Origin: Poa pratensis
Lineage: Eukaryota > Streptophyta > Magnoliopsida > Poales > Poaceae
Direction: 5' to 3'
DNA: 64,000 bases
Assembly (NCBI GenBank): GCA_947311845.1
Contig: CAMZMU010000089.1
Location: forward strand, 25,879,981-25,943,980
A program made the translations under genes and the position numbers. The notes below the pieces were generated by a model. The model was not told the DNA's origin, searched no databases, and saw only the letters and a list, made by a program, of their open reading frames with translations. Below are positions 12,080 through 22,959 of this stretch, piece after piece. How positions within the stretch are numbered: position 1 is the stretch's first letter; each line of letters begins with the position of its first letter.

Positions 12080-13124
12080 AAAGAAAGGGGGAATAACATG
12101 AGACCATCTTAATATAAGACGTGTGATTATCGAGAAGTTAGAACCTCATCACCAAGCAAATTTGCATCATCTCTATTTTCCAAAACATGCACAGAAAGCT
12201 CGAAGCAAAGACCTCGGACAAACCTAAAAAATGCAAACTGAATAATTGAAGTAAGAAGATAAATGAAGGGAAACAAAATGAAGAAAAAAATAATAATGTA
12301 AGTAAATATGCTCAAGTACTCAAGAAAAAGGAAATGCAGATTGAAGTAATGAAGAATGAAGTAGACTACAAACCCACCTTGATCTACCCCGGCTAAAAAC
12401 CACTTGCTCCATTTGAGAAAGATAGCTCTGCGCCTCATATAGAGAAAAAACTTAGGACTATACTAAAACTAAAACTGACAGCAACTGAAAACGATTAAAC
12501 TTAGGACTATATTGAAAATCACAGCAATTGACCCAAAGATGAAGAAAGACTGTCAAAACTAAAACTCAAAACTCTTGAAACAGCAAAAACAAAGACACGA
12601 AAATTGTCGATACAAGTAGACAGAGACACGGAAAACTAAGAAAAGACTGACAGAATAATCTGCAGAACACAAATGCTTTTCTCTAACCTTGTAAGCCAAC
12701 AACACCCATCTCGCCACCTGCCGCCTGCCTATCCCGTCTCGTCAAATGCCGATCCCGTCAAACTCTCAGCTCGATGCTCGAAACAAACACTGCAAGAAAA
12801 GGTTCCTCCTCCTTTACCCGGGCTTGTAACCGGCTACCAAATAAAACAGATGGTAGGCGGAGTTACCCCACCCAAATACCCCAAGAAAAGAATGGAGAAT
12901 GCAAATTTTGAGATACCGAAGAAACTTACGTAAATGAAGCAAGCAAATAGCCATAGGAGGAAAGCAAGCAAGCAAATTTTCAGACTGAGCAAAGAAACTG
13001 AGGGAGTAATCAAATATAAAATGAAGCAATAAAAACCGAGTGACTGATCAAATAAGAAAAAATAAAGTGTGACAATAAACTCAAATGAAAGACTGGAGAA
13101 CCAGATCACTGAGATACTTAAGGA
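12080..13124. other. AT-rich intergenic DNA, copy 2
   Basis: Counterpart of 4130-5160. No supported gene; short frames differ from copy 1 because of indels. Confidence 0.4.
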
Positions 13125-14430
13125 CTAAATGACGAAACAGGCCGTAGCCCCGCTATATAAATAGAACAACCACACGATACAACCAACAAGAGACCCGGCT
13201 GGGGCGACAGCCAACAAGCACCCAACAAAAGGAAAAGAAGAAAGAAAAGACGACAAAGGTGGATTGACTAAGCGACGACGACCCGCAACCGTTGCGCCCT
13301 CTCCGAAGAAGTACCACCACGCTCGTGGCACCGAATCGACGAGTACCAAGCAGCACCTTCAAGAAGGAAAGTCACATTGCTGCCAGACCAGCACACTGGT
13401 CCTAGGGTTTCCCCGGCACAGAGGGAGGCGGATACAGGGTAGCCACGACGCCCTTCAGGAAGGAAAGATGCAACCCGAAGGCGGCACCGCGTCAGTGTCG
13501 GACGAACCGACAAGGATTTCTCCCGAAGACCCTATCCACACCCCGGACGATCCATAGCACATGAGCCCCACGAGGACGAGCCTCGAGACCACCAGACTAG
13601 CCGCCCACCACCATGCGCCAAAACGAGCTCGAAGCCACCATCGTCGTCTCACCGAAGTAGCCGCCACGAGGTCTGCAAGACGGAGGTGAAGAGAAAGTGA
13701 ACCGGGCCTAGCGAACCGCGGCCGCGGGAGGGAACAACCTCCACCGCCAAGACGGTAGTCGACCGGACGTGGCAGCAGAGCACACCAGTCCCCATCAGGT
13801 CCGGCCGGGCCCAGCGGGCCCGTAAACCCCCACGGGGGCACACCAGTCCTAATAGGGTCCAGCCGGACCCAAAATGGGTCCGTGAAGCTCGCCGCCGCGC
13901 TGCAACAGGCAAGGCCACTGTCGCCGCTGCCCCGACACCTTCCTCCTGCCACCATCATCTGCAGAACGTGCTTCAGAACCGGGGCCCCCCTGACCCAGAT
14001 GGGGCCCGGCGGGCCCAAATCTGGGCTACAGGGCCCAACCGCCACCGCCCTGCTGCAAGCCGATGCACCGCACTGCGCCGCTCCGCGAACACGCGTGCAC
14101 CACCGTCGAGACGCCACCCCCGGCCGAGGCCGGACCACCGCCGCCTGGGAAGCACCGCCGCGGAGAGGGAGCCCCGTCTCCAGTCAACCACGGCGCGGGG
14201 AAGGACAGGCCGCCGGCGTCCACCGAGCCAAGCCCGGCAGCCCTTGCCGGCGGCGCGCGACGGGAGAACGAGCCGAGGGAGAGCTGCGCGAGGGAGGACA
14301 GCACGTGACGGGGGCGCCGGGGAGGGGGAGCAGGCGGCGCGGGCCGGCCGCCGCCGGTGGCGGCTAGGGTTGGGCGCGGGAGGCGGCTAGGTTGGTCGCG
14401 GGAGCTCACCCGATGTGGTCCTATCAACTC
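13125..14430 (-). mobile_element. GC-rich non-LTR retroposon-like block, copy 2
   Basis: Counterpart of 5165-6475, with the same minus-strand tail of the agcggggctacggcc type. There is no reverse transcriptase, and it carries many small indels relative to copy 1. The stretch ggcccagcgggcccgt and similar GGGCCC-rich words recur. Confidence 0.35.
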
Positions 14431-15629
14431 TGCTCCCTTCTTGCAGGCTACAAAACGTGTAAAAGTTACCAGCCTCTTAAGGACTAAACGTATGACATAC
14501 TTAAGGAATGAAACACTAAATTTTCAGACTGATCAAAGAAACTGAGGGACTGATAAAATATAAAATGAAGCAAGAAGAACTGAGTGACTGATCAAATAAG
14601 AAACTGAGCAAAGAAACAGTAAAGTATGACAATTAACTAAAATGCATGACTGAAGAACCACAAAACTGAGATACTTAAGGACTAAATATATGACATACTT
14701 AAGGACTGAAAAACCAATAACTGAGATACTTAAGGACTAAATATATGAAAAATGAAGGAAAGATGGAATTAAGGACTTAGGTAAGAAACTAAATGACTAA
14801 AGAAATGAGAGAATGAAGAAATGAGTACTGAAAACTAAGAAAACTAAGACAATGACAAACTCTAAGAAAACTAAGACAATGACAAACTGAGGAACTCAGA
14901 AACTAATATAATTAAAAAAATGAGTTGAAAACAGAACAAAAGGAATGATAATGAACTGAAGACTAAAGAAAATGAACAAACTGAACTCTGAAGAAAATAA
15001 ACACTAATTAACACCAAGAAGACCTTGTGCCATGTTCGTTCCAGAACGGTGCCCCTTGCGCATCTGTCAGTTGGAAAACCCCGATGAAATTAACTGAAAT
15101 CAAGCTGTATGTAGGTTCTTGACTAATACAATCAATCAACTGCAAACTATTCTAGTCTTTCTACAAACAATATGCGGTGAATGGAAGCAGTGGCCCCTTC
15201 CTGCACAGTAGTACTAGCATGAGCAATGGCAGCACGAGTCCACCACGCATTTATTTCGCCATTGAGCTGCTGTGGTCAACCACGTGTCCACGAGCACAGT
15301 AAAGATGATGGATATGGCGGCATACTGTGCGCGGGGGAGGATGCCAGACGGACCGGTAGGTCAGGGCGAACGAAGCTGCAGATCAGGCCGGCGGCGTTCC
15401 GCTGAGGAGGGAGATAGAGCTCAAACACAAGCATCAGCGAAATTGGTGCGATTGAGGACGAACTCCCTAATGCCCAAATCCGGGAACTCCACTACATCAT
15501 CCATGATACATGCTAGTACATCCCAAAAACACGAGCTACCTCACGCCCGACAAAACACTACAGAAACATCACCCCAACCAAATTAGCACGCATATGAGCT
15601 AAAATAGAACGAAATCAGAGGACAGAGCA
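14431..15629. other. Low-complexity and unique intergenic DNA
   Basis: 14480-15010 repeats the words acttaaggactaaat and aaactaagacaatgac as in copy 1. 15010-15471 completes the duplicated unit. 15472-15629 is unique. No gene is recognised. Confidence 0.5.

Positions 15630-15681
<52 letters not shown>
15630..15681. repeat. Poly-G homopolymer (about 52 G)
   Basis: An uninterrupted run of about 52 G lies between gacagagca and ctcggagg. A G run of this length is exceptional in plant DNA and hard to sequence. Its length should not be trusted, and it may mark a filled or mis-polished spot. Confidence 0.95.
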
Positions 15682-15959
15682 CTCGGAGGAATACCCGTCC
15701 CGGCGGCGGCGCACATGCCTTCCACACTCGCATCGCCGATCTATTCGCCGTTGGACTAAGGGACGCGAGCCGCGACTCCCTCCATCGCCGGCGCCGCTAG
15801 TGCCGGCTGCACGGTCGTCGCTCTCTTCGTCAGTTGTATGCCGGCTCGCGAAGCACTGCTGCCTAAGATTCGTGAGCGGATCGCACGGTCCAAAAAGTAC
15901 AAAACAGATAGCTGTTTAATAGGAAAAGTGAAAAGTAATCATCAGAGTAGAAGTCAATC

Positions 15960-16134
15960 GATGCTAAATAAATAACTTCGATTCCAAGAGAAAATCTTCA
16001 GAGCAATACAATTCCGAAGGTGGAAGGGTGCTACTTTTTCTACACAACCTTGTAGATGAAGCATCTGAACTTCTGGAGCTTACTGTCACACCATGAGCCA
16101 CATCTTGCATTCCAACAGATACCGCCATCGGATC
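15960..16134 (-). other. Possible spliced 3' exon of the HSF transcript
   Basis: On the minus strand a strong acceptor (tgtgtttgtgcag) precedes an open reading of about 58 codons that ends at a TAG near 15966. It lies 116 bases beyond the HSF stop and could be a 3'UTR exon or an alternative C-terminus. Its distal 57 bases are about 84% identical to plus-strand 2585-2643 and the same place in copy 2, so it contains sequence shared with the FHA unit. No domain is recognised. Confidence 0.3.
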
Positions 16135-16249
16135 CTGCACAAACACACGCAGAATCCGAATTAGCCATGCGATTCACACACACAGTGATTCAGAATCAAA
16201 GCTATACTACTAGTACAAGCCATTAATCTGTGTTGTGCTGATCAGAAGA

Positions 16250-17393
16250 TCAAGAACTGGGCGAGCCGGCCAAGCAGTCTATCTGCTGCATCAGATCCTG
16301 AACGTCATCCTCACCCATCCCTCCCACGGTTCCATCTCCTCCGCGGCGGCGGCGGCAGCGATGACGAGGTCTTCTACCTCGACGTCTATGTCCGCCTGCT
16401 CCTCTTCGAGCAGCTCGTGCCATATCATGTCCGTTGTGACGCCGCCCGCGCTCTGGCTGATCGGGATGGCGGCCTCCACGGCGACGCCAGCCGCCAGTGC
16501 CAGCTCCTCGAAGGTGAAACCGTCCTCCGCCGGCGGCGGCGACGGGACGGCGTCCAGCATTCGCCTCTTCTTCTTGCCCTCGACGACCGGCGCCGCGTCG
16601 CCGGCGACGAGCCGCTGCGGCGCGCCAGGCTGTCCAGGAAACCCGGGTTCCTGACCGCGCGCGCGAGGAAGGCCTTGCACTGGTCCTGCCGCCGCTCGGT
16701 GCCCTGCACGCGGCGCTCCATGTCGAGCAGCGTGGCGCGCGCCGCCGCCTGCTGCCCTTGAGCCGTGCCAGCTCCCGCTTCAGCGCCTCCCGATCCCGCC
16801 GCAGCCGCTCCAGCTCCCCCTCCACGGCCGGCCGGCCGTCTCCGCGCACGATGACAAGGCCGCGGGCCGGCGGCCGGTGTCTGCCCCGCGGCGGCGGCGG
16901 ATGCCGGCGAGGAGGTGGCGTTGCCCGCCGAGGAAACCAGCGTTGGCGAACTCCACCTGTCCGGGTTCACCTTGCGGAATCCCTGCAACCAAAAACCACA
17001 TCGCATTTCATCGTCAGTAAACGAGAACAGAAGTAATCAGCAGAGAAGAGAAGCATTGATCGGACACGGACGGACGTACATAGGTGTTAAGCTGGCGAAG
17101 GAAGCTGGAGAAGTTGGCGTGCTTGAAGTGGAGCGGGAGGAGGCGGGCGGCGAAGGCGTGCGGGTCCCACACCACGAAGCTGTTCCGGGCGGCGCCCCAC
17201 GACACCACCGCGTCCGTCGCAGGGTCCTCCACCATGTCGAATGTCTTGGCAGGAACGGCGCCACCGCCGCGGCCGCCGCCAGGTCCATCGGCGTCGGCGC
17301 GTGGAGGAAGCAGTCCGCATCGTCGTCGTCCAGCACCACCATCTCGGGCTCCTCCTGCTTGATGTCCGTCGTTACGGCGGTGAGGGAGTCCAT
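16250..17393 (-). pseudogene. Class A heat-shock transcription factor (HsfA2/A6 type), frame-disrupted
   Basis: A nuclear activator of heat-response genes, read from ATG at 17393. The N-terminus has an [15 protein letters not shown] acidic stretch. The winged-helix DNA-binding domain follows, with [25 protein letters not shown] and [17 protein letters not shown]. The intron is at the canonical HSF position after QLNTY (exon 1 17393-17080, intron 17079-16983, exon 2 from 16982 with GFRKVNPDRW). Then come the heptad region (LERLRRDREALKRELARLKG), an AHA-like activator segment (DMIWHELLEEEQADIDVE) and a C-terminal export-like motif ending LMQQIDCL near 16262. At least six frame changes are needed, near 17250, 16960, 16855, 16757, 16640 and 16318. 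The first two are plain one-base losses in conserved codons. The conserved parts survive in pieces, so sequencing error is as likely as true decay. Confidence 0.8.
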
Positions 17394-17500
17394 CTGAAAG
17401 AGTGTAAGAGTGTAGTGTTCGTTCGTTTGGTCGTTCGTTCGATCTGTCGGATTTGCTGGAGTGGAGAGTGTGGGGTTGGAGTATTTTAGGAGTGGCGATG

Positions 17501-17571
17501 GAACATTCAGGAATGTACTAGAACGGAGGATGTATCTGTGTTTAGTGGTGGATATTTTCTTTGGAAGCTTC
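17501..17571 (-). promoter_or_regulatory. Heat-shock elements upstream of the HSF gene
   Basis: At 17502-17523 the sequence gives alternating units GAA-ca-TTC-ag-GAA-tg-Tac-ta-GAA, four of five matching the HSE consensus, about 110 bases before the HSF start codon. A second GAAgcTTC lies at 17564-17571. A weak TATA-like taaaata (minus strand) is near 17485. This is the arrangement expected of a heat-induced, self- or cross-regulated Hsf gene. Confidence 0.65.
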
Positions 17572-17699
17572 TCACGGGCGCTAGAGCTCATGTGATGGCT
17601 TACTTCGCGTGTCCATGAGTGATTTGATGGTTGGTGTGGCTGCAAGTGACTGCCGGAAGAATCGGCCATGTTCCGAGCTTGGGCTGGGCTCAATCGGAA

Positions 17700-19620
17700 G
17701 TTAAATATGGCTCCGGCCCACTACATCACGAACCTTTTTTTAGAAAGTACTTACTACCTTCCGTATTATAAAACGTTTTTGGCAAGCTGTACAATAATTA
17801 TATGTTTCTATTAATTATAGATTTGTATTTTCTTGCAACCAGGTATCAGGGCCGTCCTGGGGCAGGGCAAGAAGGGCAATGGCCTAGGGTCCAACCTGTT
17901 TAGGGCCCACACTGTGTGCACATGCTGGTGTCCTGTTTAGTATACAACTTAGTAGTAAACCATAAATGGTAAACTATGAGGGTCCAAAGGTCGTGGCGAA
18001 ATGAAATAAGAAAGATAAAGGCCTTTTAAGTTCCATCCAGTTAGAAACGTGAGGGTACACCACAGTTTGATCAATACAGCTAAAAACCACGTTTCAATCA
18101 GAGTCGGTCTTCACGTTACTATCATGGGCTTAGTCCGACGTAATATTCTCCCTTATTCTCTTCCATTGCAGCCCCCCCCCCCCCCCCCCCCCCCCACACA
18201 CACAAAAAAAAGCATGATAATCAGTGAGATTGTCCTAGTCTGCTATTCTCTGATTGACTCTTAATTCCTTCTCTCCCTACGAGTTTCATCTATCATGTAA
18301 GCACTACCATCCCGTTTGGTGGGTCACTGACTGACGGATTTCGAATTATATCTTCTTTGACTATTTGATTTTTTTTGGCTATCTGGTGGTTCATTAGCGT
18401 TCACTCTTCCAAACTTTTTTTTTGAAATGGCGGACAGGGGGACATGGAGGACTGATAGTTTCTTCTATTTCACTCCAATAAATTTAGGTGTTCCCACTCC
18501 GTTATCGTAAAATTGTTGCTCAAAAAACATTTGTTAGTTTTGAGAAATAAAGGGGTCGAATTTTTTCTTCTTCTGTGTTGAACTGTTTCTGCTCTAATGG
18601 CGGAACTTGTGCCAAGTCATTTGGGAGGTGGTGGATAAAATGTGCCAAATTAATGAGATTTTTAGAAAACACTTTGACAAACATAAACTAGTTATATATT
18701 CATAAAACTCAAGACTGAGTAAGCTCAACTCCCTCTTTTTCGTGCTCGCATGGGCGCGTCAATTGCTTTTGTGAAAATGTTCACCATCTTTCTCTCCGCC
18801 TTCTTCGTTTGCAAGAAGCCGTACGAAAGCAAGTCAAGGGGTGATAACAAAGATGCGGCATAGTGATGATCGCGAGCATGCAGATGGAGACGGTGACGGC
18901 GGCGACAACCAGCTAAAAACACAGCTCCTCCATTTTTTAGATCAGAATTATATTATCATGCTATTTTCTCATACCAGCCTTGCTGATGTTTGGTTTTATG
19001 TTTAACTTTAATGAAATTTGCACATTATATGTATGCATGCGATTTGTATGTACTATACCATGCCAGAATCCATTTTTAGTTCGCCCAGGACTCTAGAGCG
19101 TCAGGATCGCCGCTGCCAGGTATCGATGGATGAAATTCTGCAAGGCTCTATTTCTCGTCTTGGTGCAGCTGTCTGTTGTCATGGAAAATGTGGCTCACAC
19201 TAAAGAGCTTGCCTTATTTTGGTCATATGGATCCAAGGCCTACAGATTCGTTGTCTGGTGTTTTGGTCCTTTTTGGTGGTGCTTGTGGTGTTGATGGTGT
19301 TTTCGTTAGTTTCATCATTTGAATTTTTTGGGCACCATGTCTTCTACATCGATAATACGGTAAAGAATCCAATCCACGGTTCGACGACTTGCCATGCAAG
19401 GGGAGCGCCCTCCCGGACGCAGTGTTCAACAATATCAATTCTCATCTATTATAGTGGGTGCTCAAGAGGCTTTACCAATCTTGTATTCGTTTGGTTAATC
19501 TGTGTGGTTTTTCAGCTCGGTCGTGGCGGAAACTCGAGAAGCAAAAAGTGAAGCTCAAGTCGACGACTATGAAGAACCTTGATGTACTATTTCTAATTGA
19601 TCAATAAAGTTGTGTCGTTT
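17700..19620. other. Intergenic DNA between HSF and the copia element
   Basis: No supported gene. A partial Stowaway-like end (ctaccttccgtattataaaa) is near 17754. At 17848 cagggccgtcctggggcag resembles the terminus of Tip100-like hAT elements, but no matching second end was found. A C homopolymer of about 20 bases is at 18174-18195. A 33-codon reading from 18750 with a hydrophobic start (KMFTIFLSAFFV) could be a signal-peptide-like small ORF, but nothing else supports it. Confidence 0.45.
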
Positions 19621-20825
19621 TGAAAGGATCGTATGACACCTAGAGGGGGGGTGAATATGTGCTACTTCAATTTTAGTACATTTTCAAATTAGGCTTGACA
19701 CAAAAGGTAAATTCTCTAGATATGCAACTATGGTGAATTTACCTATATGACAAGCTAGCAACTAAACAAGGTACACTAAGTAAAGACGGTAAACAAGGAT
19801 AGAAGTAACCGAAAGTGAAAGCACGCGGAGACACGGATGTAATCCCGAGTTCCTCCTTTTTAGGGGAGTACGTCTCGTTGGAGAGGTGTGAGCTACCACA
19901 AAGGTCAAAACTCAACCGCCACAAAGGGGGTGCACCTCTTCTCCGATGAACCGCACCACAAAGGTTTGGTTCACCTTCCACTATCGGAATCCTTCAAGGC
20001 GGAATCCGGAGCCCTTACAACAACGATCCGGGGCACAACCCACAAGAGGATTGGGGGCTCCCGAACAGCTACAATCTGTCACAAAGACAACAAGTGAGTA
20101 CAATAAGAAGCTAGGTTTTCCTAATGGAAATCCTAGCCAAGGGGCCCTCAAGTGAATGAGGGGGAAATGAAGAACGGCTTGGTGAAGATGTAGATCCGGG
20201 CCTTCTCCTTCAATCCTCCAAAGATCAACAAGTTTGGGTGGAGGGATTGGGAGATCTAGTGATTCTTGAGCTTGCAACAATGGTGTTCTTCTTTTTGGGC
20301 GAGCTGGCTGGCTGGAGGTAGGTGGAGGGGTATTTATACCCCTCCCAGAAATCTGACCGTTGCAAGCCCGGGAGGCCGGATAATCCGGTGTAAGTGAAGG
20401 CCGGATATTCCGGCTTGACCGGATATTCCGGCCTGAAGCAAATATCCGGCCAACAATATCCGGTCCACACCAGTGGCTCGCGCCTTCGACGCGCAATTCT
20501 TCCTTAGCGAAAATCCATGGCCAGTTGATGGGGAGACCGGATATTCCGGCCCTGGCAGAATATCCGGCCTAAATGTCCGGCCGAGTCCAGTGGCTCGCGC
20601 CTTGAGTCCTTAGCCGAATTCTCGATTGGCCAGCCTTGAGGGCCGGATATTCCGGTCTGGGCACGACCCGGATTATCCGGCTTCTGGGAACATTTCACCT
20701 TTTTGGCTAAGATGCACATGATCTTTTCACAACTTAAAACCTGTATCACTTGACGACATATTAAAAGAATCACTAGTGTTGTTGCCTAACACACAAAACC
20801 TAAAGGGATTAGAAATGTTCTTTCA
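19621..20825 (-). repeat. 3' LTR of the copia element
   Basis: This begins TGAAAGGATCG (plus strand) and ends TTCTTTCA, giving TG...CA ends. It is 1205 bases. Next to it at 20826-20837 the plus strand reads atctcccctttt, i.e. the polypurine tract AAAAGGGGAGAT on the element strand. It contains at least nine CCGGATATTCCGG-type palindromes at 20383-20690 and the core GGGGTATAAATACCCC (minus strand) at about 20328-20343. Confidence 0.93.
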
Positions 20826-21389
20826 ATCTCCCCTTTTTGGTGTTAGATGACAACACTAGGATTTGCAATAGATTTCCACAACTAGATCATGTTTTTCAAC
20901 AAAGAATGGAAAGAACTCCCCCTAAATGTGTGCATATACTTAGTTTGCCTTGGAATGCAAATACACCCATATAAGGGGAATAATTTCCAACAAGATACAA
21001 CACATGATAGATAACAACAAATGTACAACAAGAGACACATCACACACTAGGTTGAGACTTGAGATGAAGATCATACCTTGTGCATATAGATGAACGATAA
21101 TAATCCATAGAGATCATAGCACAATAATGTAGTCTCAACCATACATAATTAGAAATCCATATGTCTCTCATATAGAACATAAACATAACACCCACATAGT
21201 TCAACACTCACAAATAGCAAATAAGTTCGACAAAGAGATAAAAAGGACACAAGCGCAAAAAGAATGATAAACGCATATGCTTGTGCCCGAACCCATGCAA
21301 ATCCCACGGAGGACCTACTAGAACTACTTCTCCCCCTTTGGCATTAAAACGCCAAAAAGGGAAAAGAGCGATGCTACGTCCCATAGAGA

Positions 21390-22924
21390 TCACTGCTCAG
21401 CATCATTGTCCTCATCCTCATCATCATTGTCCTCATCCTCATCATCATTGTCCTCAATATCGTCGTCTTCCCCAGATTCATCTTCCTCGTCACTAGCAAG
21501 AGCATAAGCAGAAGAGGACTCAAGAAGATGCTTCTCCATTTGAACCCACGGAGTCCGAGCACCAGCATTCCATTGTGCATAAGAGAGAGGATCGGACACG
21601 GGAGGGTCATTTGGCAGGCTAGGGAGTCGCTTGAGAATTGCCTGCCTTTCACAATAAGCATCATATTGACCATGTCGGAGATCAGCATTCATGCACAGCA
21701 CATACTTTTGAAACCAGTTCATCTTTTTCGGATTGGGGGTGCACAAGAGGCGGGGGCTGCGGACGGGACCGACCACTCTTGCGAGCATCCCTCATGATCT
21801 CATCATCAGCAGGAACGGTGGTAGCAGCAGGACGAACAGCATATTTCTTGACATAGACCTTCTTGTAGATGTGGTCTTCGCAATCATCATCACTGAGGTC
21901 AAGATCCAAGGTCTTCTGGATGAGCACATGATGTATGGAGCATACGGGATACAACAACGACCTAGCATGGCATCATACATCTCATGATAGATGTAGTCCA
22001 TGACATCCACCTGGAAGTTCTTGTTTGGCTCTTCATTTTGATCAATCTCATGAGCAAGGCACAATAAGTTGACGAGAGCAGACCGGATAGCATCATTGTT
22101 TCCTCCACTTGGTGCAATGTTGTGCCGGAAGATGGTGACTAGTTGGTCATAGAGAGGAAGCAGCCCAGTTTGTACCCAATCTTACCATCACGGCCATAGA
22201 GAGGTGCCAATGCGTTCTTGTTGGGCTCCTCAGCTGAGTGGAGACGAATGCCGGCGGGAGTGCGTCCCAAGAAAGTATATCCAATGGCAGCAGCAAAGTC
22301 ATAGAAAGTGGCTGTACACTGAGTAGACCCGGACATCCACTTGAGAGTCTTCGAGGAATCGGCCTTCATCACAAGAGTGGCAAAGAACTGCTGAACAAGA
22401 GCCACACTGTAGTCACACTTAAGCTCCATAAGGCGAACCAGTCCCAGTTTTTCAATCACGTGTGCAGCTTGATCATAGGCAGACTTGGACTGAAGAGCAG
22501 AAAGCTTGATAGGCTGCATAGGACGAAGAGGGTGTGACATTGTGAGGTAAACATCCCTATGGATGAAGAGTTGCTCCATGCACCAAAAACTGTTATCTTC
22601 GATATCTTCATCTCTTGGAGTGAGGTACCAATCCCCTTGTCGAATTTTGATATAGTCAGCACGGTGCATTGTCTTGTAGTTGGGCCTTTGAGCTTTGCCC
22701 TTTCTCGTGCTAGAGGCGGAGTCTTTGGGGGCTGCCTTTGCTGCAGCGGCTTCCTTCATCTTGCGCACAGCCTCGCTCTTGCGCTGCCTTAAAGCGGTCT
22801 CATCAACAAGCTTGCCCGAGACGGGGTCTGTGCGAAAGTACCGAGGACGAGATCTTTTGGGTTTGGGAGCCGAGCTACCTGTGAACAAAAGCAATAGGTG
22901 GAAAGCACGGAGATAAGCACACAC
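21390..22924 (-). pseudogene. Env-like additional ORF of the SIRE-type copia element (broken)
   Basis: Downstream of pol on the element strand, a reading of about 260 codons (22924-22139) begins near KPKRSRPRYFRTDPVSG and contains a basic region, a MELKCDYSVALVQQFF segment and FYDFAAAIGYTFLGRTP. Further frames at 21957-21682 and 21788-21390 carry on with a change of frame and end in an Asp/Glu-rich tail built of a roughly 24-base repeat (DDEDEDND). Position and composition match the extra, often called envelope-like, ORF of SIRE/Maximus elements. I see no convincing transmembrane or cleavage features, so a role in particles is unproven. The frame changes suggest it is not functional here. Confidence 0.6.
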
Positions 22925-22959
22925 ACTAGCCTCAGGAGAGAAATACTACATACATTAGA

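Larger units (their letters stand above)
7956..15471. repeat. Copy 2 of the 7.5-kb duplicated unit
   Basis: This is the counterpart of 1-7514 (7516 against 7514 bases). It continues past 15471 into unique DNA and, to its left, into the hAT-like end. It has fewer frame-damaging indels than copy 1 and is the better representative of the locus. Confidence 0.95.

Noticed and set aside
18174..18195. Poly-C tract as a functional element
   Set aside because: Simple homopolymer without context. More likely ordinary low-complexity sequence or a length error.
18750..18848. 33-codon ORF with a hydrophobic start, possible secreted peptide
   Set aside because: Too short, no promoter or conserved mature peptide recognised. 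Chance occurrence is likely.
20380..20690. Regularly recurring palindromes that could suggest a CRISPR-like array
   Set aside because: The spacing is irregular, the repeats are only 11-17 bases, the sequence is inside a plant LTR and no cas genes exist.
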